NCBI GenBank assembly: GCA_033030425.1
Contig: JAUFSD010000003.1
Location: 2,356,001 to 2,420,000 of the forward strand
DNA from: Verpa conica
Lineage: Eukaryota; Ascomycota; Pezizomycetes; Pezizales; Morchellaceae
Reading direction: 5' to 3'
DNA: 64,000 nt
The notes under the pieces were generated by a model that saw only the letters and a list, made by a program, of their open reading frames with translations, searched no databases and was not told the DNA's origin. Position numbers and translations under genes: made by a program. This document shows positions 49,612 to 62,918 of the stretch, in pieces. Within the stretch, counting starts at the first letter, position 1. Each line of letters opens with the position of its first letter.

Positions 49612-50229
49612 TCATACTTAATAAGGTTATTATAGGGAAGTTTAACCTCTATTTATATTTTTACACGTGCAGCCCTGGTATGCAGGGTGGAGGTGGGTAG
49701 GAGTTGTTCATGCTGAGCAGATTCGTGGACAAAGGTCATGGGGACATCTCACATGCATGGAAAAACATCCGATGAGTTCCAGAAAACAGAATATTTGGGA
49801 TTCAAATGGAAGCCTGGAGGGCAAAGTATTATTATGGTTACCTCAATAAGAGATACAGGAGATATAAGAGATGTTTGATAGTCGTTGCGGTAGGAGACCA
49901 GGGTTTTCTGCGTGACATTTGCGGGAGCGGCTGTTTCTGCACATGCTGATGAGACCAACCCCTCTAGTGGGCTTGCGCAAAAGCAAACTCCTCGGCTCGG
50001 ATATCACACACGATGCTACGCTAATAAAGAGCCTGAATATCAAAGCTCACCCCGCCTTCTTCAGCTTCTTCCCAGCGAGTGATCTCTAACCTTTGATCCA
50101 CGCCATCTCCTCCAGCAAGCTAGAGTAGGTAAAACAGAGCACGGTAGATTAGTATGTACCGGTCACTCGTTTAGGGTCTACTCATCTTGCTCACAACTCC
50201 TACAGCTAGCTATTTACTTATATACCCGA

Positions 50230-51840
<1,611 letters not shown>

Positions 51841-52029
51841 GGGCGATTTAGGATGAGGTCTTTATACGACGGTATAGCAAGGCTACGGGTCTGGGTATGA
51901 TGGTGAAGAATGATACATTAATTCAAAGCCATTATTTAAGTGTGACCTCTTCGTCTATAGAATAAAGTCCATTGTTTGAGCTTGTACGGTTATCATATTT
52001 TGGAAAGCTTCAGCTCTGTCAATTTTTCT

Positions 52030-52741
52030 AACGACCCATATTCTAAAATGACACACCTATGGTTACCCCACCACTGTGACCACTGACCACTTGACACCCT
52101 ACTATCCATCAATATCCCACCATGGTATCAACCTCACTACCTCTAGTGGTACTGAGTTATGGTGCTTTCAGGGCCTAGTACAAGTGGAAGTACATACACT
52201 CGGTAAAAGACAACTGTTTGGACCAATGTAGGAGTTTAGAGATGCTGTTTATAGTTTTTTTCTTACTATTACCATAGATGTATGGAAGTACAAATGTGTC
52301 AAAACCTAATTTACCACCGGTGGTAAAATCATGGATTAGCATACTGGAATACAGTACAAAACCGGACCCCTGTCTGGAATACTATGGTGGTCCACAATAG
52401 CCCACTGGTAGACTTACACAGATTCCCACACATAACTATCCCCCTAATCCTAATCTAGGTCTTATGTTTCCCTTTATACGCAATAGCTAAGGGCCAAGAT
52501 AATTACTTCAGAGTTATAAGCTTGAAGTAGTGCTTCATGTATCTTAATTGGTAAATTTGTATGTCTCACTTAAAAGTAGTGAAATCTCTTATTTGTGGAC
52601 CATCTATAGTATTCCAGACGGTGGTCCGGTTGTATACTGCATTCCATTATACTAATCCATGATTTTACCACCGGTGGGAAAATTCATTTTTGACACATTT
52701 GACGCCCCATATAGACGTGCCATTTTAAAATATGGGTCATT
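52030..52741. mobile_element. foldback/MITE-like element with terminal and internal inverted repeats
   Basis: The outer ends are inverted copies: AAYGACCCATATTYTAAAAT at 52030 and its complement ending at 52741. A longer inner pair, 52291-52397 and 52594-52701, is also inverted at roughly 85% identity by eye, including TTACCACCGGTGG and TCATGGATTAGYATA. No transposase is encoded. On the right the inner and outer repeats are almost adjacent, while on the left about 230 bp separate them, flanked by TATGG on both sides, suggesting a later insertion in the left arm. A target-site duplication is not obvious. A non-autonomous DNA transposon is the best reading. Confidence 0.7.
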
Positions 52742-53045
52742 CTGCAACATAAACAGGCCCGGGTGAGTTATTTTAGACCTTTGCCGTTTTTCTAATCAGT
52801 CGTGAAATTTGTGACATGTATATATTGATACACATAATCTCGTGACTGGTGGTGCCTTAAAATAAAAGTATTACTGAAATAAGAAAAGGTAAAAACCTCG
52901 AGATTGGTAGGCTGCCTCCTGAGGATGTAAAATGTCCGAATATTAACCCTAACCCTGTTCTTTACTTGCCACCTCAATACAGACAACAGCGCAACATCCC
53001 CATCGACGCGGCACCGCAAACAACTTCACATTTAATAGGATAGCA

Positions 53046-54910
53046 ATGTCGATGTCGCTTGTGAACTACGCCTCCAGCGATGATGAAGGGGCTGACTCCT
53101 CCACATCTACTGGTATCCCTAAATTCGCATCTGCTGCCAGAGTTGTGGCCGCCCCTGATGTCTCTTTAGAGGTTGAGTAAACACTCTCTTTGATTCTCTC
53201 TAAACCACAATTCTCAGTTAGCTAATACCCCCATAGGATCCTATGCAGCTTCGTCAGTCTCTCATAAAGCAGACCGATAAACGAATTACGACAAACATGA
53301 CATATGAGCAACTTTCTGCGCCCATCGTTGGCCCATCGAACCCATTCATATCCGCCGACAGTGCCTCTAGGAAGCGAAAAAACGTGCTCACAGGTTACGC
53401 CGAAGAGTCTGCTATCTCTGATTCAACATTCCGGACACAACAACGGACTTTCATTTCTTTAGGATATGCGCAGGACCCATCATTGTCGGCGAACGGTAAT
53501 ACCTATGTCGGGAACCAGGATAGCGTCGCGTTACATGGTGGGAAGGATGTGGTCCAACTGAGGCCTTCAAGGGAGGAGACAAACGCGATAAAGAGGAAAC
53601 GAACGGGGAAAGGGGACCCGTCAGTGATTGATGGAGACAACGCGTATGTGGGTCCATGGGCGAGGTATAATATGCCACCAACAACACTGTCAGAGTCCGA
53701 AGGGGATGAGGAGGAGGAGGGGGAAGAGGAGTATGCGGCGCCCGCATCGAATCCGATAATTGATAAAGCTGGGAAAGAGTACCTGGACGTGAATACTGGT
53801 GGTGTTGGAAAGGAAACTACGGATTTTCATGGCTCGCAACAGTACGATTACCAAGGAAGGACGTATATGCATGTGCCACAGGATTTGGATGTGGATCTGA
53901 AGAAGGAGCTAGGGAGCTGGACGAATTATATACCCAAGAAATTGGTACATACTTGGAAGGGGCATACGAAGCCTATTACAGCGCTCAGATTTTTCCCTGG
54001 AGCTGGGCATTTGTTGTTGTCTAGTAGCAGTGATGCAAAAGTCAAGGTATGTTTTTATATATTCGTATATGATGCGTTTGCTACTTAACCTATACTGATC
54101 ATCTATTTTTAGATCTGGGATGTTTATCATGACCGTGAGCTCCTCCGTACATATAATGGCCACTCAAAAGCGGTCACAGACATTACTTTCAATAACGACG
54201 GCACACAATTCCTCACCGCTTCCTACGATCGTTATATGAAACTTTGGGATACCGAAACTGGAAAATGCGTTCATCGCTATACTACTGGCAAGATTCCACA
54301 TGTAATCCGATTCAACCCAGAACCAAACCTACACCACGAGTTCCTGGCAGGTATGAGCGACAAGAAGATTATCCAGTTTGATACACGCACGGAAGAAGTC
54401 GTTCAAGAGTATGACCATCATCTCGGGCCTGTCAACACAATCACCTTCGTTGATGAAAACCGCCGTTTCATTACCACATCCGACGACAAATCCCTTCGTG
54501 CTTGGGAATACGGTATTCCGGTGCCCATTAAATTTATTGCAGAGCCATATATGTACTCAATGGTTCGCGCATCTCTACATCCAAGTGGGAAGTATGTTGC
54601 GTACCAATCCGGTGATAATCAAGTTGTTGTCTATGCCGCAACGGACAAATTCCGTCAGAATCGGAAGAAGGTATTCCGTGGTCATAACAATGCTGGTTAT
54701 GCCATTGATGTAAACATCTCTCCTGATGGGCAATTTTTGATGAGCGGTGATTCTGGCGGGTTCTTATGCTTTTGGGACTGGAAAACCTGCAAGATGTACC
54801 ACAAGTTTCAGGCGAGTGACGGGCCAGTTGTGGCAGCGCAGTGGCATCCACAAGAGACTAGCAAGGTAGCGAGTGCAGGACTAGATAATGTTATTAAGTA
54901 TTGGGATTAA
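53046..54910 (+). CDS. PRP17: pre-mRNA splicing factor PRP17/CDC40 (WD40)
   Basis: Acts in the second catalytic step of splicing, in the nucleus. Three exons (53046-53171, 53237-54046, 54113-54910) join in phase to 577 residues. The start MSMSLVNYASSDDE is typical. Conserved N-terminal segments include MQLRQSLIKQTDKRITTNMT and YEQLSAPIVGPSNPF, then HVPQDLDVDLKK. The WD40 propeller fills the C-terminal half: KKLVHTWKGHTKPITALRFF, IWDVYHDRELLRTYNGHSKA, MKLWDTETGKCVHRYTTGKI, SDDKSLRAWEYGIPVPIKFI, CFWDWKTCKMYHKFQASDGP and SAGLDNVIKYWD at the very end. HSH155, another spliceosome gene, lies 4 kb downstream; I see no reason to call that a cluster. Confidence 0.95.
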
Positions 54911-55468
54911 GTAGGGATTTTGTAGTGGGGCGCTTGTGGTATGGAGGGTAAAAATTGCATGAATGTCTGTAACAGTATTGGCGTGTAGAAATATCCATGG
55001 TTATGTTAATTACTATTTTTTGTGAGTTCGAGTCCGTGAGCGTGACACTATATGAGAAATGTTGGTACCTGCATTTCTCGTATTTTTACTGCTGGCTGTG
55101 TCAAACATACCTACATGTATGTTCTTACACCAGTGATAGATCTCATGGGATATCACTCGAGGGGTGTATTAATTAGAAACGCTGCTCATCTTTAAAGCTC
55201 AAGAGTACTATTATAAGTATAATCCCCATCAACCCACAGAACACTCCTCTTTCTCTCAAGTCCTACTAAATTCGTTGGATATTTCTGTTTAAGTGGGGCA
55301 AACGTGGGATGCCAAGACAACGTTGAGTACGATCACCGCACTTATCGAAGCTCTCCAAATGTAGGTAACTTCACTTCGACACACAAGCTCCCCCACTACC
55401 CATCACCACCACCTCTCTATCAGCATCATCGCCCATCACCATCTATCTCTACACTCCATCTTGCAATC
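54911..55468. other. PRP17 3' region and PRE1 promoter
   Basis: 558 bp without a gene; contains a TACATGTA octamer at 55112-55119 and a C/A-rich leader just before the PRE1 start. Confidence 0.5.
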
Positions 55469-56445
55469 ATGTTCGTATTTACCCCCCATCTAATAGATTG
55501 CTAGATTGATTGACTGACACTGTCGTCGTTGTATATTCACAGGGAAGTACTCCTAGGCATCACCGGTAAAGACTTCGTCCTCATCGCGGCGTCCAAAGCC
55601 GCCATGCGTGGCGTGACTATCCTAAAAGAAGAAGATGACAAGACCCGTGTTTTGAATCCGCATACACTGATGGCCTTTTCTGGAGAGGCTGGGGATACTG
55701 GTTAGCCCCACCTTTGTTACCCCTCCATCCGTTGGTTTCGACTACTCCATCATCTTTGGCATAGTTTTAGAGATGTCGTTTAAGTCATTAGGGGAGGAGG
55801 CTAATTTAGGGAGAGAAACGATATAGTTCAGTTTGCCGAATACATCCAGGCGAACGTTCAGTTATATGGAATGAGGAACAACTCAAAGTGGCAGCTCTCG
55901 CCGAGTGCTGTTGCGAGCTTTGTTCGAAGGGAGTTAGCAAAAAGTCTGAGAAGTAGGGTATGAGGGCTCCTGATATCTCACCTCTCCCGCTTTTTTTTGG
56001 ATTGCCATCGTTTAAATATATTTTTTTGCTGTTCGTTGGGTGATATGAATGGTTGCTGATGCGCGTTTGAACAGAAACCATACTATGTTAACCTTCTAAT
56101 CGGCGGTTTTGATACAAACACCAACGAGCCCCACCTCTACTGGCTGGACTATCTGGCAGCGTCAGCGCGCACACCTTACTCAGCGCACGGATATGCACAG
56201 TACTACTGTCTGTCTATCCTTGATAAGCATCACAACCCGAACATCTCACTTGAAGAGGGGCAGAAATTATTGAGGATGTGCCACGAGGAGGTTTGCTATA
56301 CCCTACAATCTAATCCTAGGTTTTGTAATTGTATAAACTAATGTTCGATGGGGCTGTACAGCTGGTCAAGAGATTGCCGATAGATTACAAAGGGTTGACG
56401 GTCAAGGTCATAAAAGCAGATGGTGTAACGGAGCTCGAGCTTTAG
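55469..56445 (+). CDS. PRE1: 20S proteasome subunit beta-4 (PSMB2)
   Basis: Non-catalytic beta subunit of the 20S core. Five coding exons (55469-55470, 55543-55700, 55827-55957, 56075-56290, 56362-56445) join in phase to 196 residues, matching the usual length. The mature start [20 protein letters not shown] requires splicing AT to G, so the initiation codon is split by the first intron (55471-55542). Later segments are FSGEAGDT joined to [58 protein letters not shown] and [12 protein letters not shown]. There is no Thr-exposing propeptide, as expected for this inactive subunit. Confidence 0.95.
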
Positions 56446-56856
56446 GGCTTGATGTTAAAAGCCGGGTTACGAGGGACACTTACGATATCTCATTCCTAGT
56501 TGTAAAAAAAACTACAATAAAAAGGACTGTATAACCGTCCATAGATATCCGGGATTGTAGAATCTATATTCCCCTTAGGATCAGTTGTCGCCTACTTTTT
56601 ACTTGCTAGATACTTTGAGATAATAATGAATTCAACCATGCTATCACAAAGCTCATTGTGGTTCTTTTGGCTACCCACAGCTGAATACCTAATGAGTCAT
56701 GCACGGTATATATTTCACGGGAATAACTACAAGAAGAGAGTAAACAAGCAAGAGGCTAGAAGAGGAAATAGATAGAGAGAAAGAAATAGAAAGTAAAAGC
56801 GGTTACAGCTCCTCTATATCACCTCATAGACAAAATCACCATAAAATATACCCTGA
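56446..56856. other. convergent 3' regions of PRE1 and LSC1
   Basis: 411 bp shared by the two convergent gene ends; no gene or repeat seen. Confidence 0.5.
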
Positions 56857-58290
56857 TCACAAAAGATCACGCTTCACGAACTGCTCATACAAAGCTTTTC
56901 CGAGCCTCGCAGGGCTCCTCTCAACGATAGCACCGGCACCCTCAAGCGCAGAGATTTTTGATTCGGCACCACCCTTACCACCACTAACGATGGCACCAGC
57001 GTGACCCATGCGCCTTCCCGGGGGCGCAGTGATGCCGGCGATAAAGGACACGATTGGCTTATTTTTGGGATTGTTTGTAGTGATGTATTCGGCTGCATCC
57101 TCCTCTGCAGAACCACCAATTTCACCAATCATGATAATGCCTATGATCTTATATCAGCCCAGTTACTCTCCTAAAAAGTGAGGTTGAGAAGATTTGGGAA
57201 GGAGCTACCATCAGTCCCCTCGTCATTCAAAAACACAGAGAGAGCATCGATAAAGGAGGTTCCTGAGAATGGGTCTCCTCCGATACCGATGACAAGGCTC
57301 TGGCCGAGTCCGACCTGGGTGGTCTGGTTAACGGCCTCATAGGTGAGGGTTCCAGAACGGGAGACGATCCCGATTCTTCCGCGCTTGTGGATGAAGCCAG
57401 GCATGATACCGATCTTGCATTGACCGGGAGACTATTCAGAGGATACCAGTTAGGTATAAAATTGATATAAATATAGGTTGGAAGACTCACAATGATTCCA
57501 GGGCAGTTGGGGCCAACTAATCTGGTCTTGTCCTGGGTTTTGAGGATATCTACGACACGGACCATGTCATTCTGGGGGATTCCCTCAGTGATACACACGA
57601 CGAGGCCAATCTCAGCGGCGATGGCCTCCTCGATGGATGAAGCGGCGACAGAAGGCGGGACGAAGATAGCACTGTATTGTTTATCTGATATCAGCTATTC
57701 CGCACCTGGAGCCGTACCTCTCTAGTCCCATTTTTGTTCTTGAACATGATAATAGGAGGTGCCTTTCTTTAGGGTGTTTGGCGGGGTAGTACCTAGCATC
57801 CGCTGTAAAGGAAGAATACCCATCGATTTAGCCCCACATTCGCGCCATACGTAGTTGCTCGGGTTCGAATTTACTCGCCTCCAACTTGGCTAACTGCTTC
57901 GCTCACGGAACCAAACACTGGACGGTCCAAGTGTGTGCTCCCGGCCTTCTTTGGGTTGATTCCACCAACGACATTGGTGCCGTACTCGATAGCTTGTCGG
58001 GCATGGAAACTATTCGAGTGTTAATACTTCTCTACTATTTACCATAACTAGAGAGGGAGAGATAAGACTTACGTCCCCTGTTTCCCGGTGAATCCTGCGA
58101 TAAAAATCTTTAGCTCAATATATTTAGAGGGGGTAGCATGAATGAGGAATAAAAAAAACCAACCCTGGAAAATAACTTTTGTGTCGGCATTGATGAGGAG
58201 GTTCTTTGCGGTCGAGGCATATCCGGAGGTAGCATAACCACGGGCACCAGAGGCCAACACAGATGAAGAGAGACGCTTTAGGGCGAGCAT
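56857..58290 (-). CDS. LSC1: succinyl-CoA ligase alpha subunit, mitochondrial
   Basis: TCA-cycle enzyme making succinate and nucleotide triphosphate from succinyl-CoA in the matrix. Preferred model, seven exons and 325 residues: 58164-58290, 58073-58094, 57879-58009, 57793-57802, 57491-57671, 57209-57431, 56857-57140. The N-terminus [20 protein letters not shown] is a mitochondrial presequence. Domains follow as GFTGKQGT (CoA-binding loop), [58 protein letters not shown] and the phospho-histidine in [16 protein letters not shown]. Exon 4 is only 10 nt and its upstream intron would start with GC. A canonical alternative skips this exon and uses a GT donor at 57874, giving 323 residues with two conserved residues missing. 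Exon 2 is 22 nt. Confidence 0.95.
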
Positions 58291-59037
58291 CTTGAAAGGT
58301 GATTATGAGAGGAGATGGGTATGGTGGGGGTGTTTCGGTGGATGTTTATTGAGATCTACCGCTGTTGAAGTTCCCGAGGTCGGGATGTAAGGCCTTGGCG
58401 CTATGAGGGTGCCGATATTCGCCGGAAGGGACAGCACTAGATAGCCGAGCGAAGACTTTACAGACGAGAGATGTAATTTTCTCTACAAACAGGCATTATT
58501 ATATATTTATGTTTGTGGAGAGACTTAGTCTAGTTCTCTATACAATGGCTGTCGCGTTCAAGCAGCTACATGTATGCATGGAAGCGCTGTGGAAATGCTC
58601 TAAGTGCATGCGACACCAAGAGCCTGACGAGTCTAAATTAATAGAAGCCATAACCTAACCTCGTATGAGGATACCGAGTCTCTCACTAGATATATTCAAA
58701 ACTATGTATTCTTGACTACTGGATGAAGATGAAGATAATAATGATCATGATGATGGCTGTTGATCATACTAGATGTCGGAGAAGAATGGCTATAGTAATC
58801 CCAACATCATCAAAGGCCGGGTAACACCAGCGCTGTCTGCTGGGAGGCGACTAATTTCTGACCAAACATTGAACTTACTAGAGCCTCCGTCTGCACAGAA
58901 ATCCCCTCCCCTCTATCCTCCGTCGAACTATCTACGGTATCGACGCATGAAAACCTCTCAGCTTATCGGAATTTGACATTCTTTCACTCGTTAATTCTTA
59001 ATCCTTATCTTCATTTCATTTCTAGCTCAGTTTCACT
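58291..59037. promoter_or_regulatory. divergent promoter region, LSC1 / HSH155
   Basis: 747 bp between two divergent start codons. A TACATGTA octamer lies at 58567-58574. A short ORF at 58773-58976 has no family character. No specific sites are claimed. Confidence 0.5.
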
Positions 59038-62000
59038 ATGGATGACTGTAAGTTTCCTCCCATCCCCTTTAACGCGCTCACTACTAACACAGCTCGTTCT
59101 TGCCAGCGGAATTTGATGAAATCCGCCGCCATCAGGCAGAGCGCAACGCGGCAAAGGCTGGAAAACCAGGCTCGAAAACTTTCGACCCTTCCTCACAGCG
59201 CGAATCCTCAAAACAATCTCTAACAGACACATTCGACACGACCCTTTATGATCGCGCTGGTTCAGACAAATTCGCTGGATACAATACATCTATTCCCGTT
59301 AATGAATATGATGATGATGACGTGGATATGGCTGGCGGTGATGGCACACGCAGGCTGGTGGGCCAGTATACAGCTTCTAAAGAGCTTTTGAACGAGTTTG
59401 CAGGCGCCGGTGATGACGACACTGATCTCATGACTTCAAAAGCAAAGGGTGCTCAGATTGCCGACAGGGAGACTGACTACCAGAAACGAAGGTTTCAAAG
59501 GCAGTTGACACCAACACGAAAGGACGCGTTTAAGGAGGATGGTGAAGGTCGGAGTTATAGAGAGGTCATGCAAGAAAAAGAAATAGAAAGAGAAGAGGAG
59601 AGAGTTAGGAGAAAGATCGAAGAGGCGAAAAAGGAGAAAGAAAACGGGAGTGACAAGATGGAAGGCGTCGAGTATAAACCAAGTCTAAAGGAGTTGGATA
59701 GGGAGAGTTCTGTAGCCGATGGCACTAGGGAGAAGAAGGTATGTGGTATCTTTCTCTTCAATTCTCACTCTCCAGACTTGCTAATAATTCTATAGAAAAG
59801 GCGATGGGATGTAGCAGGTGACGAAAGTGCTGTGGCTGTCAAGGAAGAAGATTCCAAGAAGTCACGACCAAGTAGATGGGATATTGCAGCTGCCCCAGAT
59901 GCAACACCAGTGGTAAAGCGCTCTCGATGGGATCAAGCCCCATCTCTCTCTGCTGCTACGCCTGTCGGAAATCAGGGACTTGTGACTCCCATGCACCCAT
60001 CTGTTTCTGCTACCCCTGTTCCTCACATGCCTCTTACTTTTGGACATGGAGACAGGAACGCGCCTCTCTCAGATGAAGAGCTCGACGAGATGCTGCCTAG
60101 CGAAGGCTACAAGATCCTCGAACCCCCACCGGGATACGCTCCTATCCGTACACCAGCAAGGAAGCTTATGTCTACACCAGCACCAATGAATTCTACAGGC
60201 ATCGGAGGCTTCATGATGCAGGAACCTGAGAATGCCAGGGTCCTCGGGAAGCAGATGCCTGCGGATATTCCCGGAGTGGGTGATCTTCAATTCTTTAAGC
60301 CAGAAGACATGGCCTATTTTGGAAAACTCGTCGATGGTGGTGATGAGAACGCGATGACCGTTGAAGAGCTAAAGGAAAGGAAGATCATGCGTCTTCTCCT
60401 TAAAGTCAAGAATGGCACACCACCCATGCGGAAGACAGCACTCCGTCAGCTTACCGATAACGCCCGTCAATTCGGGGCGGGTCCATTGTTCAACCAGATC
60501 CTTCCCCTGCTTATGGAGAAGACACTTGAAGACCAGGAACGACATTTGTTAGTGAAGGTCATTGATCGTATCCTCTATAAGCTCGATGATCTTGTCAGGC
60601 CGTATGTGCATAAAATCTTGGTCGTCATTGAGCCGCTTCTGATTGATCAGGATTACTATGCGCGTGTTGAGGGTCGCGAGATCATTAGCAATCTGTCGAA
60701 GGCTGCTGGCCTGGCACACATGATCTCGACCATGCGACCAGATATCGATCATGTCGACGAATATGTGCGAAACACTACTGCAAGGGCGTTCGCTGTGGTG
60801 GCTTCAGCCCTTGGTATACCCGCGTTGTTGCCATTCCTGAGAGCCGTCTGCCGTAGTAAGAAAAGCTGGCAGGCAAGACACACTGGTGTTAAAATTGTGC
60901 AGCAGATTCCTATTCTGATGGGCTGCGCTATTTTACCTCACTTAAAGGGTTTGGTTGAGTGTATTGGACCGAACTTGGAAGATGAGCAGGCTAAGGTTCG
61001 TACCGTGACCAGTTTAGCTATCGCAGCGTTGGCCGAAGCGGCTAGCCCGTACGGTATTGAGAGTTTCGATACTATTCTAAATCCCCTCTGGACTGGAGCA
61101 AAGAAACAGCGTGGAAAAGGTTTGGCCGGCTTCTTGAAGGCGGTTGGATATATTATCCCACTTATGGACGAGGAGTATGCAAATTATTATACCTCTGAAG
61201 TGATGGAAATTCTGTTACGAGAGTTTCAGAGCCCTGATGAAGAGATGAAAAAAGTAGTTTTGAAGGTCGTCAGCCAGTGTGCGGGAACCGAAGGTGTGAC
61301 TGCGGCATACCTAAAGGAAAACGTGCTCCCTGAATTTTTCAAAGCTTTCTGGGTCCGGAGGATGGCCCTTGATAAGAGGAATTATCGACAAGTAGTGGAA
61401 ACAACCGTCGATCTGGCTCAGAAAGTTGGATGTGGTGAGATTATCGAGCGGATCGTCGACCATCTTAAAGACGAAAGTGAGCCGTACCGCAAGATGACTC
61501 TAGAGAGTGTTGAGAAGGTCATTGCTTCTCTGGGAGCTGCGGATGTCGGTGAGCGTTTAGAAGAGAGGTTGGTTGATGGGGTGTTGTTTGCATTCCAGGA
61601 ACAAACTATGGAGGATGTCGTTATGCTTAACGGGTTCGGAACGGTTGTCAATGCGCTGGGTACACGGTGTAAACCATACCTGCCTCAGATAGTCAGTACA
61701 ATTTTGTGGAGATTGAATAATAAGAGCTCAGCTGTTAGACAACAGAGTGCAGATTTGATCTCGAGAATTGCTGTAGTCATGGTATGTCAACCCCCCTCTC
61801 TCCTCTTACTAGCAGGTCCTTTTCTAACTCGGGTCACAATAGAAACAATGTGGGGAAGACGCTTTGATGGGTAAACTAGGTGTTGTGCTCTATGAATACC
61901 TCGGAGAAGAGTACCCCGAAGTCTTAGGTTCTATTCTAGGCGCATTGAGATCTATTGTCACGGTTGTTGGTATTAATAGCATGCAACCACCCATTAAGGA

Positions 62001-62918
62001 TCTCCTTCCTCGATTGACTCCCATCCTGAGGAACAGACACGAGAAAGTGCAGGAGAACACAATCGATCTAGTAGGTAGGATTGCAGATAGGGGTGCCGAG
62101 TTTGTGAGTGCGAGGGAGTGGATGAGGATTTGCTTCGAGTTACTTGATATGTTGAAGGCGCACAAAAAGGGAATTAGACGAGCGGCGAATAACACATTTG
62201 GTAAGCTACGACTCATTTATACTTTATGGACATGTGCTAATTTTACGGAACGATAGGTTTTATTGCTAAAGCTATTGGTCCACAGGACGTCCTCGCAACC
62301 TTGCTCAACAATCTAAGGGTCCAGGAACGTCAATCCCGTGTGTGTACAGCTGTCGCCATTGGTATCGTCGCAGAAACCTGCGCGCCCTTCACTGTCCTTC
62401 CAGCCCTAATGAACGAATACCGCGTCCCCGAACTCAACGTCCAAAACGGTGTCCTAAAATCTCTCTCCTTCCTCTTCGAGTACATTGGCGAGATGGCTAA
62501 AGATTATGTCTATGCTGTTACTCCTCTTCTCGAGGATGCTCTGATAGATCGTGACCAAGTACATCGACAGACCGCCGCGTCAGTCGTTAAGCACGTTGCC
62601 CTTGGTGTCGTTGGTCTTGGGTGCGAAGATGCCATGATGCATTTGCTGAATTTATTGTATCCTAACATGTTTGAGACGTCACCTCACGTTATTGACAGGA
62701 TCATTGAGGCTATCGATGCAATCAGGATGGCGATTGGACCTGGGTTGGTCATGAACTACGTCTGGGCTGGACTATTCCATCCAGCGAGGAAAGTGAGGAC
62801 ACCATATTGGAGGCTATATAATAACGCATATGTCCAAAGCGCGGATTGCCTGGTGCCTTTTTACCCGAACCTGGATGAGGAGAAGCTATTGAGACATGAG
62901 CTCTCGATTGTGATCTAA
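59038..62918 (+). CDS. HSH155: U2 snRNP splicing factor SF3B1 homologue
   Basis: Largest SF3b subunit; clamps the branch-site helix in the spliceosome. Five exons (59038-59047, 59107-59738, 59796-61781, 61843-62200, 62257-62918) join in phase to 1215 residues. The first coding exon is 10 nt (Met-Asp-Asp and one base). The N-terminal half has Arg-Trp-Asp ligand motifs ([29 protein letters not shown]) that bind U2AF-homology domains, and [15 protein letters not shown]. From about residue 370 come HEAT repeats: [60 protein letters not shown]. The residues matching human Arg625, His662, Lys666 and Lys700, the cancer hotspots, are all wild-type; the last is about Lys614. The C-terminus [15 protein letters not shown] is typical. 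Confidence 0.97.

Larger units (their letters stand above)
45373..50229. other. 4.9-kb gene-free AT-rich region
   Basis: No intact gene seen. Three TACATGTA octamers cluster at 47490, 47913 and 48045. A reverse-transcriptase-like trace lies at 48135-48332 and a short tandem repeat at 49578-49611. The part from about 48100 to 49450 has a higher GC content and many stops, as expected of a decayed transposon. Confidence 0.5.

Noticed and set aside
52944..52956. Telomere repeat, suggesting a chromosome end or internal telomere
   Set aside because: Only two imperfect units, in the promoter of a housekeeping gene in the middle of the window.
55015..55060. B-box-like GAGTTCGAGTCC downstream of PRP17
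   Set aside because: The flanking bases do not form a T-stem or a cloverleaf.
53046..62918. Splicing-gene cluster (PRP17 and HSH155 within 10 kb)
   Set aside because: Unrelated genes (PRE1, LSC1) lie between on mixed strands; two general splicing factors nearby are readily explained by chance.
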